A stretch of 64,000 nt of DNA from Terrabacter sp. MAHUQ-38 (GTDB lineage: Bacteria > Actinomycetota > Actinomycetes > Actinomycetales > Dermatophilaceae). The notes beneath the pieces are model-generated. The model worked only from the letters and a program-made list of their open reading frames with translations, had not been told where the DNA came from and ran no database searches. The stretch lies in contig NZ_JACVCU010000001.1 of NCBI RefSeq assembly GCF_014518425.1, positions 124,001-188,000 of the forward strand, given 5' to 3'. Numbering within the stretch: position 1 is the first letter of the stretch; each line of letters opens with the position of its first letter. The position numbers and the translations under genes are program-made. Shown here in pieces: positions 25,706-34,988 of this stretch.

Positions 25706-25773
25706 GACCGGACCCGGCGGACCGGACCCGGCGGACCGGACCCGGCGGACCGGGCAGGCGGACCGGGCAGGCG
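25706..25773. repeat. GC-rich minisatellite, five units
   Basis: Three 14-nt units GACCGGACCCGGCG followed by two 13-nt units GACCGGGCAGGCG fill the gap between the convergent ZIP and unknown genes. Probably a slippage-prone, length-variable tract. Confidence 0.85.
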
Positions 25774-25781
25774 GACGGCGC

Positions 25782-27257
25782 TCAGCGCGCCGCGGCGAGA
25801 CCGAGCAGGGCGGCGAGCCCGAGGGCGCTGCGCGGGTCGTAGGCCGAGGTCCACAGCCCGCCGTGGGCCGCGGCATACGCCTCGTCCTGCCAGGGCTCGG
25901 CCTGGGACGGTGAGCCGGTCCGGAGGTCGTGGACGAGCAGGGCAGCCATGAGGGTGTTGGCCGTGCCGGGCTCGAAGACCTCGATGCCGAAGCGGTGGGC
26001 GCCGGCGTACGCGGCCGCGAGCGCGCGGTTCTTGACGACCGACCGCGTACGCGTGGGCGGCGCCACCTTGAGGGAGACGAGGCCGCCGTCGGCGCGGTGT
26101 GCCGTCGCACGCCAGCGCTGGAGCCGCTTGGCGAGCAGGTAGTTGGGTCCCTGCTGGAGCACGACGCTGTCGTTGATGCCGGGGTCCTGGCCGGGCACGT
26201 AGCTGCGGCGCAGCAGGCGGCCGCCGCTGATGGTGCGCAGCGGGACGCGCAGCACCTTCGACGTGCGTCGACGGGCGTAGCTGTCGACGGAGCGGGCGAC
26301 GGCCGCACCCGGGACCGCGAACACGTCGGTCGGGGTCGCGAGGAACGCGAGCGCCACGTCGGCTGCACCCCTGACGTCCACGACCCGGCGCGTCAGCGCG
26401 TCGACGGCCATCGAGACCCGGACGTTGGTCTCGCCGTCGGCGTAGACGTAGTTGCCGATGACGAGCGGGCCGTCGAGCGCGGTGACCCACCGGGTGACGG
26501 CGGCGAGGTCGTGGACGAGGTCACCGCCGGCGCGCGCCGCAAGCGGCTGGTCGCCGGGCCGAACCGGCAACGTGACGGAGCCGGCGAGATGCCTGGCGTC
26601 CCGGATCAGCCTCTCCCACAACTCTTTTCGGGGTAGGTCGATGGCAGCCACGTCGGCGCCCCACCGCAGCAGCGACCGCAGCGGACCCATCTCGGCGGCC
26701 GCGCCGAGCACGACGACGGTGCGGTCGGACAGGTCGAGCCAGTCCGGGTTGTCGACCACCAGCGACACGGCCTCGGCGCACGTCGGCTCGATCGTGCCCG
26801 CCTCGACCCAGAGGTCGAGTCGGCGGCGCAGCGCGTCACCCGAGAGTCGCTCACCCGCGTACGGGAGGGAGAGCCTGCGTTCGGGGACGCCGCCGCCGCG
26901 GACGGTCTCGGAGGCAAGGTCCTTGGCGGGATCGTCGATGCGGTGATGGTCGGCGAACACGTCGGAGAGCGGGTGTTCGCCGTCGGGCGCGGCCCAGCGC
27001 ATCCGGCCATGGAGTGCCTCGAGGCCGCCGGTCGCGATGCTCCGGGCCGCGTCCGGCGACGTGAGCCCGGCCTCGACGAGCCTTCGGAAGTGCGGAAGGT
27101 AGCCCTGGCGCCAGTTCGTCTCGCGCTCGGCGGAGGCGGCGCCCACGGGGTCGACCATGCGCAGGGCCTCGGCCACGACGGCTCGACCGGTCGCGGTCGT
27201 GCTGCGACGTCCCGAGGCCGGGTCGAGCGGGAAGACCACTCCGGAGGGCTCGCTCAT
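25782..27257 (-). CDS. Unrecognised protein with Rossmann-like nucleotide-binding motif
   Basis: 491 residues; I do not recognise a characterised family. Residues ~30-140 are helical with RETNWRQGYLPHFRRLVEAG and a GxxG-like start. Residues 180-192 read TVVVLGAAAEMGP, followed by LRWGADVAAIDLP, a dinucleotide-binding Rossmann beta-alpha-beta pattern with an acidic residue at the expected ribose position. The C-terminal half is basic, with NYVYADGETNVRVSMAVDAL and LVSLKVAPPTRTRS. No signal peptide or membrane helix is evident. A CAGGAT hexamer 6 nt before the ATG suggests a leaderless mRNA. An NAD(P)- or SAM-dependent enzyme is inferred only from the motif. Confidence 0.8.
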   Translation of the reverse strand: MSEPSGVVFPLDPASGRRSTTATGRAVVAEALRMVDPVGAASAERETNWRQGYLPHFRRLVEAGLTSPDAARSIATGGLEALHGRMRWAAPDGEHPLSDVFADHHRIDDPAKDLASETVRGGGVPERRLSLPYAGERLSGDALRRRLDLWVEAGTIEPTCAEAVSLVVDNPDWLDLSDRTVVVLGAAAEMGPLRSLLRWGADVAAIDLPRKELWERLIRDARHLAGSVTLPVRPGDQPLAARAGGDLVHDLAAVTRWVTALDGPLVIGNYVYADGETNVRVSMAVDALTRRVVDVRGAADVALAFLATPTDVFAVPGAAVARSVDSYARRRTSKVLRVPLRTISGGRLLRRSYVPGQDPGINDSVVLQQGPNYLLAKRLQRWRATAHRADGGLVSLKVAPPTRTRSVVKNRALAAAYAGAHRFGIEVFEPGTANTLMAALLVHDLRTGSPSQAEPWQDEAYAAAHGGLWTSAYDPRSALGLAALLGLAAAR

Positions 27258-27263
27258 GCACCC

Positions 27264-27269
27264 ATCCTG
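27264..27269 (-). promoter_or_regulatory. Possible -10 (CAGGAT) of leaderless unknown gene
   Basis: CAGGAT lies 6 nt before the ATG at 27257 and there is no ribosome binding site. Confidence 0.4.
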
Positions 27270-27299
27270 CCGGAGCGGCGTGGGTCCCCCGCCGCGGGC

Positions 27300-27305
27300 G
27301 ACAAT
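27300..27305 (+). promoter_or_regulatory. Possible -10 (GACAAT) of leaderless TraR/DksA gene
   Basis: GACAAT lies 6 nt before the GTG at 27312; this spacing helped select that start. Confidence 0.4.
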
Positions 27306-27311
27306 GAACGG

Positions 27312-27659
27312 GTGGACGACACGCCTGCCACGGCCGAGCAGCTGCTCGCGGACGAGCGGGCCGCGACCGTGGAGCGGCTCGAGGCACTGCGGCGCGGGTT
27401 CGAGGTCGTCGTGGACGCGTCCGTCGGGGCGAACGCCGACGACGAGCACGACCCGGAGGGCTCGACCATCGCCTACGAACGCTCCCAGCTGAGCGCCCTC
27501 GTCGACCAGGCCGTACGGCACCTCGGCGAGATCGAGGGCGCCCTCGCCCGGCTCGGCGACGGCACGTACGGGCTGTGTGAGGTGTGCGGCCGTCCGATCC
27601 CGGCCGGTCGGCTCGAGGCCCGCCCGACAGCGACGAGGTGCATCGAGCACGCCCGCTGA
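27312..27659 (+). CDS. TraR/DksA-type zinc-finger protein
   Basis: 115 residues from a GTG start. An N-terminal helical hairpin (ERAATVERLEALRRGFEVVV and QAVRHLGEIEGALARLGDG) is followed by the zinc finger YGLCEVCGRPIPAGRLEA and TRCIEH. The finger is C-x2-C plus C-x2-H: the usual fourth cysteine is histidine. DksA-like proteins bind the RNA polymerase secondary channel or act with general transcription; the role here is not known. It converges on a TetR gene with 2 nt between the stops. Confidence 0.82.
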   Translation: MDDTPATAEQLLADERAATVERLEALRRGFEVVVDASVGANADDEHDPEGSTIAYERSQLSALVDQAVRHLGEIEGALARLGDGTYGLCEVCGRPIPAGRLEARPTATRCIEHAR

Positions 27660-27661
27660 CG

Positions 27662-28270
27662 TCAGCGCAGGCCGGCGGCGAGGTGGTCGAACGCCGCGTC
27701 GATGTTGCGCTCCAGGCGGCCCGTGCCGCCGTTCTGCTGGTGCTCGATGCAGGCCCTGACCGCGGCGATGGCGACGGCCACGGTGAGGCGTGGCTGCAGC
27801 GACGCGCCTGCCTTGACGCCGAGGCGGCGCTCCAGCGCGGCCGTCAGGGCGTTCTCGATGCGGATGTTGTTGCCGACGAGAGCCGGGGCGAGCGCCGGCT
27901 CGCCGAGCAGGATGCGGCGCCGCTTGGCGCGCAGCTCGCGGTCGATCGACGCGGGCGCGAGCATCCCGGCAAGGATCCGGCGGAGGGACTCGAGCGGCGA
28001 CTCGCCAGGGACGGCCTCCTCGAGCGCGGCGGCATACGACTCGAGCTCCTCGGCCGTCGTGCCGATGACGGCGGCCTCCTTGGACGGGAAGTAGTTGAAG
28101 AAGGTGCGCGCACTGACGCCGGCACGGGCCGCGATCTCCTCGGTCGTGACGGCGGCGAAGCCCTTCTCGTCCACGAGGTCGAGGGCGGCGAGGTTGAGGG
28201 CGCGTCGCGTCTCGCGCTTCTTGCGCTCACGCAGGCCACATGCCTCGTCGTTCAGCAGCTCCGTGCTCAT
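27662..28270 (-). CDS. TetR-family repressor of the adjacent exporter
   Basis: 202 residues. A TetR helix-turn-helix is at residues ~20-65 (LNLAALDLVDEKGFAAVTTEEIAARAGVSARTFFNYFPSKE). The C-terminal domain resembles that of TetR proteins next to MFS exporters. It is divergent from a DHA2-type exporter, with a 30-bp imperfect palindrome between them that holds the -35 elements of both promoters. The ATG at 28270 is predicted to be leaderless (CACCAT 6 nt upstream); the frame continues further upstream through the operator, which is unlikely to be coding. Confidence 0.9.
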   Translation of the reverse strand: MSTELLNDEACGLRERKKRETRRALNLAALDLVDEKGFAAVTTEEIAARAGVSARTFFNYFPSKEAAVIGTTAEELESYAAALEEAVPGESPLESLRRILAGMLAPASIDRELRAKRRRILLGEPALAPALVGNNIRIENALTAALERRLGVKAGASLQPRLTVAVAIAAVRACIEHQQNGGTGRLERNIDAAFDHLAAGLR

Positions 28271-28276
28271 GGCTCC

Positions 28277-28292
28277 ATGGTGGCACGCTCGG

Positions 28293-28306
<14 letters not shown>
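28277..28306 (-). promoter_or_regulatory. Promoter of tetR (minus strand)
   Basis: TTGCAG (28301-28306) and CACCAT (28277-28282) are 18 bp apart; the hexamer is 6 nt before the ATG. Confidence 0.4.
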
Positions 28307-30057
<1,751 letters not shown>

Positions 30058-30096
30058 CGACCCGCCGCGCCCGTCACGCGGGCGCGGGCCGGTGCG

Positions 30097-30102
30097 TACG
30101 GT
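30097..30102 (+). promoter_or_regulatory. -10 element TACGGT of leaderless SDR mRNA
   Basis: TACGGT is 6 nt before the ATG at 30109, with no ribosome binding site. Confidence 0.5.
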
Positions 30103-30108
30103 GACGGC

Positions 30109-30930
30109 ATGAGCAAGGTAGCCCTCGTCACCGGCGCCTCCGCGGGCATCGGTGAGTCGATCGCCGTCCACCTCGTCGAGTCGGGCTGGACCGTGTATGC
30201 GGTCGGGCGTCGGGTCGAGCGGATGGTGGCCCTCGAGGCCCGCGGAGTCAGGACGTTCGCGATGGACGTCACCGACGATGCGTCGATGGTCGACGGAGTA
30301 CGGCGCATCATCGGGGAGCAGGGACGCCTCGACGCCCTGGTCAACAACGCCGGCTACGGCATGTACGGCCCGGTCGAGATCGTGCCGATGGAGCAGGCCC
30401 GGCGGCAGTTCGAGGTCAACGTGTTCGGGCTGGCCCGACTGACCCAGCTCGTCATCCCGCAGCTGCGGCGGCAGCGGTCCGGCACCATCGTCAACATCTC
30501 GAGCATCGGCGGCAAGATCTACGAGCCGCTCGGCGCCTGGTACCACGCGACGAAGTTCGCGGTCGAGGGGTTCAGCGACAGCCTGCGTCTCGAGCTGCGA
30601 CCTTTCGGCATCGACGTCGTCCTCGTCGAACCGGGACCGATCCTGACCGAGTGGGACGGCATCGCCCGCGAGAGCATGCTGGCCTGGTCGCGCGGCACGG
30701 TGTACGAGAAGGCGGCGACGCGGATGGCCGCGATGTACGAGCGCACCTACGACCCACGCGTCGTGTCGAGCCCCGATGCCGTTGCCGAGAAAGTGCTCAC
30801 GGCGCTCGAGGCGGCCAATCCCTCGGCGCGCTATCCCGCCGGGCGGGGCGCCCGCTCCATCCTCGTCGCCCGCAGGCTGCTGCCCGACCGGCTGATGGAC
30901 GTGCTCATGAGGCGCGTCGCCGGAGCCTGA
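30109..30930 (+). CDS. Short-chain dehydrogenase/reductase
   Basis: 273 residues of the classical SDR family: cofactor motif TGASAGIGE (8-16), NNAGYG, catalytic serine in NISSIGG and the Tyr-x3-Lys pair in WYHATKFAVEGFSDSLRLEL. Arg residues after beta2 (GRRVERM) suggest preference for NADP(H). The long C-terminal region (VVSSPDAVAEKVLTALEA) matches oxidoreductases that act on retinol-like or steroid alcohols, but the substrate is open. It is followed by the palindromic element at 30.9-31.1 kb. Confidence 0.92.
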   Translation: MSKVALVTGASAGIGESIAVHLVESGWTVYAVGRRVERMVALEARGVRTFAMDVTDDASMVDGVRRIIGEQGRLDALVNNAGYGMYGPVEIVPMEQARRQFEVNVFGLARLTQLVIPQLRRQRSGTIVNISSIGGKIYEPLGAWYHATKFAVEGFSDSLRLELRPFGIDVVLVEPGPILTEWDGIARESMLAWSRGTVYEKAATRMAAMYERTYDPRVVSSPDAVAEKVLTALEAANPSARYPAGRGARSILVARRLLPDRLMDVLMRRVAGA

Positions 30931-30993
30931 CCCCACCGAACCGCGAGCTCGAGTGGTCACTCCCGTACGCGAAGGCCCGCAAAACCACCTCGG

Positions 30994-31025
30994 GTGGTCA
31001 CTTCCGCGCGTACGGAAGTGACCAC
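30994..31025. repeat. Palindromic intergenic element, copy 1
   Basis: GTGGTCACTTCCG and its complement (13-bp arms) around the 6-nt centre CGCGTA. A degenerate half copy precedes it at ~30950. It lies between convergent genes and may also act as a terminator. Confidence 0.75.
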
Positions 31026-31084
31026 TCGAGTGGAGGGGGTCCCGGCGACCGAGCCCACCGGCTCACCAGGCCGGCCCACACCGT

Positions 31085-31122
31085 CGAGTGGTCACTTCCG
31101 CGCGTACGGAAGTGACCACTCG
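31085..31122. repeat. Palindromic intergenic element, copy 2
   Basis: Perfect 16-bp arms beginning CGAGTGGTCACTTCCG around CGCGTA. It is identical to copy 1 over 13 bp of stem and the centre, and related to the element at 57308-57352. It ends 12 nt from the stop of the E2 gene. Confidence 0.8.
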
Positions 31123-31134
31123 AGGGTGGGTGGG

Positions 31135-32616
31135 TCAGCCCCAGACGAGGGCTTGGGCGGGGTCCTCGAGGATGGACGCGAGGTCGGACAGGAAACGGCT
31201 GCCGAGCTCGCCGTCGATGAGCCGGTGGTCGAAGCTCACCGCGAGCTGGGTCACGTGCCGGATCGCGATCTCGTCGGTGCCGTCGGCGCCGGTGACGACC
31301 CACGGCTGCTTGCGGATCGCGCCGAAGCAGACGATGGCCGACTCGCCCGGGTTGATGATCGGGGTGCCGCTGTCGACGCCGAAGACGCCGACGTTGGTGA
31401 TCGTCATCGTGCCGCCGGACATCTCCGCCGGCTGTGTGCGGCCTTCGCGGGCCGTTGCCGTGAGCTGCCCGATGGCCCGGGCGAGCTCGAGCATCGACTG
31501 CGCGTGGGCGTCCTTGATGTTCGGCACGATCAGACCACGCGGGGTGGCCGCGGCGATGCCGAGGTTGACGTAGTTCTTCTGGACGATCTCCTGCGCGGCC
31601 TCGTCCCACGTCGCGTTCATGCCGGGGTTGCGCTTGACCGCGACGATCAGCGCCTTGGCGAGCACGAGCAGCGGCGTCACCTTGACGTCCTTGAACTCGC
31701 GACTGCCCTTGAGCCGGTCGACGAGCTCCATGGTCTTCGTGACGTCGATGGTGATCCACTCGGTGACGTGCGGTGCCGTGAACGCCGAGCCGACCATTGC
31801 CTGCGCCGTCATCTTGCGCACGCCCTTGATCGGGATGCGCTCCTCGCGCTCACCCGACCCGAACGGCACGCGGACGGTCGCGGAGCCCGCCGAGACAGCC
31901 GAGCCTGCCGGTGCCGCAAGGCCGTTCACGTCGGCGCCGGTCGAGCGGTTCGTGACGTCATCACGCGTGATGATGCCGTCAGGACCCGTGGGCGTGACCG
32001 TCGCCAGGTCGATGCCGAGGTCCTTGGCGAGCTTGCGCACCGGCGGCTTCGCCTTGGGTCGACCACCGGTGGCGCCCAGCTCGACGGCCGGCGCAGGCGA
32101 CTCGCTCCGCTCGGCCGGGACGGCCGGCTCGGCGACGGGAGCCGCGGCGGCGACCTGCTCGGTCTCGGTGGGGGCCGACGCCACCGGAGCGGCAGCCGGC
32201 ACCGACGGCGTGGCCGTGCCACCCGGCATACCCTTGCGCGCACGACGCGCGGTGGCACCGGCCTTGGCGCCGTAGCCCACGAGGATCGCCTCCGACGCGC
32301 CCTCGGCCGGGGGCGCCTTCTCGCCCGGGACCGACGCCTGGCCCGCTGGGGCCGCGGGTGCCTCGTCGCCACCCTTGCCGTCATCGATGGAGATGATCGG
32401 CGTGCCGACGTCGATGGTCTGGCCGACCTCGACGAGCAGCTCCTTGACGGTGCCGGCCCAGGGGATGGGCAGCTCGACGAGCGACTTGGCCGTCTCGATC
32501 TCGAGGACCATGTCGTTGACCTTGACGGTGTCGCCGGGCGACACCTTCCACTCGACGATCTCGGCCTCGACGAGGCCCTCACCGGGGTCGGGCAGGTTGA
32601 ATGTGCGAATAGCCAT
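31135..32616 (-). CDS. 2-oxoacid dehydrogenase E2 (dihydrolipoamide acyltransferase)
   Basis: 493 residues. One N-terminal lipoyl domain with the lipoylated lysine in ETAKS (Lys44), a long Ala/Pro/Glu linker, a peripheral-subunit binding domain (~206-240, VRKLAKDLGIDLATVTPTGPDG), and a C-terminal catalytic domain with His464 and Asp468 in FDHRLIDGE. It transfers acyl groups from E1 to CoA. Order E1alpha-E1beta-E2 on one strand and the branched-chain-type E1 favour a branched-chain 2-oxoacid dehydrogenase, but pyruvate cannot be excluded. No E3 gene is nearby. Confidence 0.93.
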   Translation of the reverse strand: MAIRTFNLPDPGEGLVEAEIVEWKVSPGDTVKVNDMVLEIETAKSLVELPIPWAGTVKELLVEVGQTIDVGTPIISIDDGKGGDEAPAAPAGQASVPGEKAPPAEGASEAILVGYGAKAGATARRARKGMPGGTATPSVPAAAPVASAPTETEQVAAAAPVAEPAVPAERSESPAPAVELGATGGRPKAKPPVRKLAKDLGIDLATVTPTGPDGIITRDDVTNRSTGADVNGLAAPAGSAVSAGSATVRVPFGSGEREERIPIKGVRKMTAQAMVGSAFTAPHVTEWITIDVTKTMELVDRLKGSREFKDVKVTPLLVLAKALIVAVKRNPGMNATWDEAAQEIVQKNYVNLGIAAATPRGLIVPNIKDAHAQSMLELARAIGQLTATAREGRTQPAEMSGGTMTITNVGVFGVDSGTPIINPGESAIVCFGAIRKQPWVVTGADGTDEIAIRHVTQLAVSFDHRLIDGELGSRFLSDLASILEDPAQALVWG

Positions 32617-32634
32617 GTTTCCCAGCGCCTTTCG

Positions 32635-33621
32635 TCAGTACGCGAGCGCGCGGTCGACGCCGTCGAGGATACGGTCGAGGTCGGGGAGGAACTCCTCCTC
32701 CATCCGGCTGGGCGGGTACGGGATGTTGGCGCCCCCGACCCGGATGACCGGCGCCTCGAGCTCGTAGAAGCACCGCTCCGTGACCTGGGCCGAGATCTCC
32801 GAGGCCATGCCGAGGAAGCTGCTCGCCTCGTGCACGACGACGAGACGACCCGTCTTGCGCACCGACGTCACGATCGTGTCGATCGGCAGCGGGGACAGCG
32901 AGCGGAGGTCGATGACCTCGATGCTCGTGCCCTCGGCCTCGGCGGCAGCGGCCGACTCGAGCATCGTCTTGACGACGGGGCCGTAGCCGAGCAGCGTCAC
33001 GTCGGTGCCCTCCCGGACCACGTTGGCCTCGAAGAGGCCCCGCGGGGCGGTCGCCGCCGCCGTGTCGTACTCGGCGCGGTCGTGGTAGCGGCGCTTCGGC
33101 TCGAAGAACATCACGGGGTCGTCGCACTCGATGGCCTGCTGGATCATCCAGTGGGCGTCCTCGGGGTTGCTGCACGAGACGACGCGCAGGCCGGCGGTGT
33201 GCGCGAAGTACGCCTCGGGGCTCTCCGAGTGGTGCTCGGGGCTGCCGATGCCGCCACCGAACGGGATGCGGATGACCATCGGGATCTTGATGGCGCCGAG
33301 CGAGCGGGACCGCATCTTCGCCACCTGGCTGACGATCTGGTCGAAGGCCGGGTAGACGAACCCGTCGAACTGGATCTCGCAGACGGGGCGGTAGCCGCGC
33401 AGCGCCATGCCGACCGCCGTGCCGACGATGCCGGACTCGGCGAGCGGGGAGTCGATGACGCGCTCCTCGCCGAAGTCCTTCTGCAGGCCCTCAGTGATGC
33501 GGAAGACGCCGCCGAGCTTGCCGATGTCCTCACCGATGAGCACCACCTTGGGGTCGGCCTCCATGGCCTTGCGGAGGCCGTTGGTGATGCTCTTGCCGAG
33601 GGTGACCTTCTCGAGTGCCAT
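32635..33621 (-). CDS. 2-oxoacid dehydrogenase E1 beta subunit
   Basis: 328 residues of the transketolase C-terminal/pyrimidine domain family: GEDIGKLGGVFRITEGL, the ADSPLAESGIVGTAVGMAL-like segment and the Tyr/Asp-rich C-terminus are typical. It completes the thiamine diphosphate site with the alpha subunit and contacts E2. The ATG overlaps the E1alpha stop by 1 nt, with GGAGGTGA upstream; the longer frame is upstream of that signal. Second gene of the operon. Confidence 0.94.
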   Translation of the reverse strand: MALEKVTLGKSITNGLRKAMEADPKVVLIGEDIGKLGGVFRITEGLQKDFGEERVIDSPLAESGIVGTAVGMALRGYRPVCEIQFDGFVYPAFDQIVSQVAKMRSRSLGAIKIPMVIRIPFGGGIGSPEHHSESPEAYFAHTAGLRVVSCSNPEDAHWMIQQAIECDDPVMFFEPKRRYHDRAEYDTAAATAPRGLFEANVVREGTDVTLLGYGPVVKTMLESAAAAEAEGTSIEVIDLRSLSPLPIDTIVTSVRKTGRLVVVHEASSFLGMASEISAQVTERCFYELEAPVIRVGGANIPYPPSRMEEEFLPDLDRILDGVDRALAY

Positions 33622-34775
33622 CAGTTCACCTCCTCGAAGCTCGCCTTGTATGCGAGATAGGCGGCACGCTCGGCCTCCATGACGGGGTGGTCCTCGGCGT
33701 AGATGTGGTCCCACATCGTCTCGCCGGCCATGGTCTCCATGGTGACGCAGCCCTCGCGCAGCTCGGCGGCGAACTGGTCGGCCTCCTCGTCGACGGCCGC
33801 GAAGAACGTCTCGTCGGCCATGCCCTCATGGGCGAGGTAGCTCTTGAGCCGCAGGATCGGGTCGCGGAACTTCCACTCCTCGACCTCGGCGGACACGCGG
33901 TACTTCGTCGGGTCGTCGGCGGTCGTGTGCGCACCCATGCGGTACGTGTAGGCCTCGATGAGGAGCGGTCCGTTGCCGTTGCGGGCCTCGTCGAGGCAGT
34001 GCTGCGTCACGGCATACGTCGCGAGGATGTCGTTGCCGTCGACGCGCACGCCCGGGAAGCCGAAGCCGGCTGCGCGCTGGAACAGCGGGATGCGGGTCTG
34101 CTTCTCTACGGGCTCGGAGATGGCCCACTGGTTGTTCTGGCAGAAGAACACGACCGGGGCATCGAAGCTCGCGGCGTAGACGAACGCCTCGTTGACGTCA
34201 CCCTGTGAGCTCGCGCCGTCGCCGAAGTAGCAGATGACGGCGGTGTCGCGCTCGGGGTCACCGGTGCCGACGTTGCCGTCCATCCGCACGCCCATCGCGT
34301 AGCCGGTGGCGTGCAGCGCCTGGGCCCCGATGACGATCGTGTAGAGGTGGAAGTTGTGCTCCTGCGGGTCCCAGCCGCCCTGGCTGACGCCGCGGAAGAG
34401 CTGCAGCGAGCTCTGCGGGTCCATGCCGCGCACGAAGCCGACGCCGTGCTCGCGGTAGGTCGGGAAGACGAAGTCGTGCGGCTTGAGCGCGCGACCGGAG
34501 CCGACCTGGGCGGCCTCCTGGCCGAGCAGGCTGGGCCACAGGCCGAGCTCGCCCTGGCGCTGGAGCGCGTAGCCCTCGGCATCGAGCCGCCGGATGAGGA
34601 CGAGGTCGCGGTAGAAGCTCCGCAGGTCCTCGGGTGTCAGGTCCGCGACGTACTTGTCGTAGTCAGGATGGGACACGCGCTGACCTTCGGGGGTCAGCAA
34701 CTGGATCATGTCCGGGCCACCGTCGCCGACCGAGGGGGTCGGCTCGTGCAGCTCGGCGACAACCTTGTCGCTCAC
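33621..34775 (-). CDS. 2-oxoacid dehydrogenase E1 alpha subunit
   Basis: 384 residues of the thiamine diphosphate-dependent dehydrogenase family. The ThDP motif is visible: GDGASSQGDVNEAF followed by FFCQNNQWAISEP. The phosphorylation-loop region reads YRMGAHTTADDPTKYR, and the fold order fits branched-chain oxoacid (BCKDH) alpha subunits better than the AceE single-chain E1. The GTG start at 34775 has GAAGGAG six nt upstream. First gene of a three-gene operon that decarboxylates a 2-oxoacid and makes acyl-CoA. Confidence 0.94.
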   Translation of the reverse strand: MSDKVVAELHEPTPSVGDGGPDMIQLLTPEGQRVSHPDYDKYVADLTPEDLRSFYRDLVLIRRLDAEGYALQRQGELGLWPSLLGQEAAQVGSGRALKPHDFVFPTYREHGVGFVRGMDPQSSLQLFRGVSQGGWDPQEHNFHLYTIVIGAQALHATGYAMGVRMDGNVGTGDPERDTAVICYFGDGASSQGDVNEAFVYAASFDAPVVFFCQNNQWAISEPVEKQTRIPLFQRAAGFGFPGVRVDGNDILATYAVTQHCLDEARNGNGPLLIEAYTYRMGAHTTADDPTKYRVSAEVEEWKFRDPILRLKSYLAHEGMADETFFAAVDEEADQFAAELREGCVTMETMAGETMWDHIYAEDHPVMEAERAAYLAYKASFEEVN

Positions 34776-34902
34776 GTGGGGCTCCTTCGCCGGTGAGACC
34801 GGCCTACTCGTTCGGCCCGCAAACGGGGGTCACCCGCTGTCGGCTTCTGGGGCGCAGCGCCGCCGTTCGTGACGACGGACACGTGCTTGGTCCTCGACCC
34901 GG

Positions 34903-34933
34903 AACTTACCGGAGAGCCCTGCAAATCTCACAA
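34903..34933 (-). promoter_or_regulatory. Weak candidate promoter of the 2-oxoacid dehydrogenase operon
   Basis: TTGTGA (34928-34933) and TAAGTT (34903-34908) on the minus strand are separated by 19 bp, which is longer than usual. The -10 matches well but the spacing leaves this uncertain; it would give a leader of about 120 nt. Confidence 0.3.
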
Positions 34934-34988
34934 TGCGGGACGGTTGGAGGGCGTATGCCGTCCCGCCGGCACGAACGGACGCGCCCGT

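Noticed and set aside
25706-25773. CRISPR array
   Set aside because: Units are 13-14 nt, adjacent and identical, without unique spacers, and no cas genes are present.
30931-31134. Small genes in the palindromic region (frames containing GHFRAYGSD)
   Set aside because: The frames exist only because the hairpin repeats are translated; they lack start signals and codon bias.
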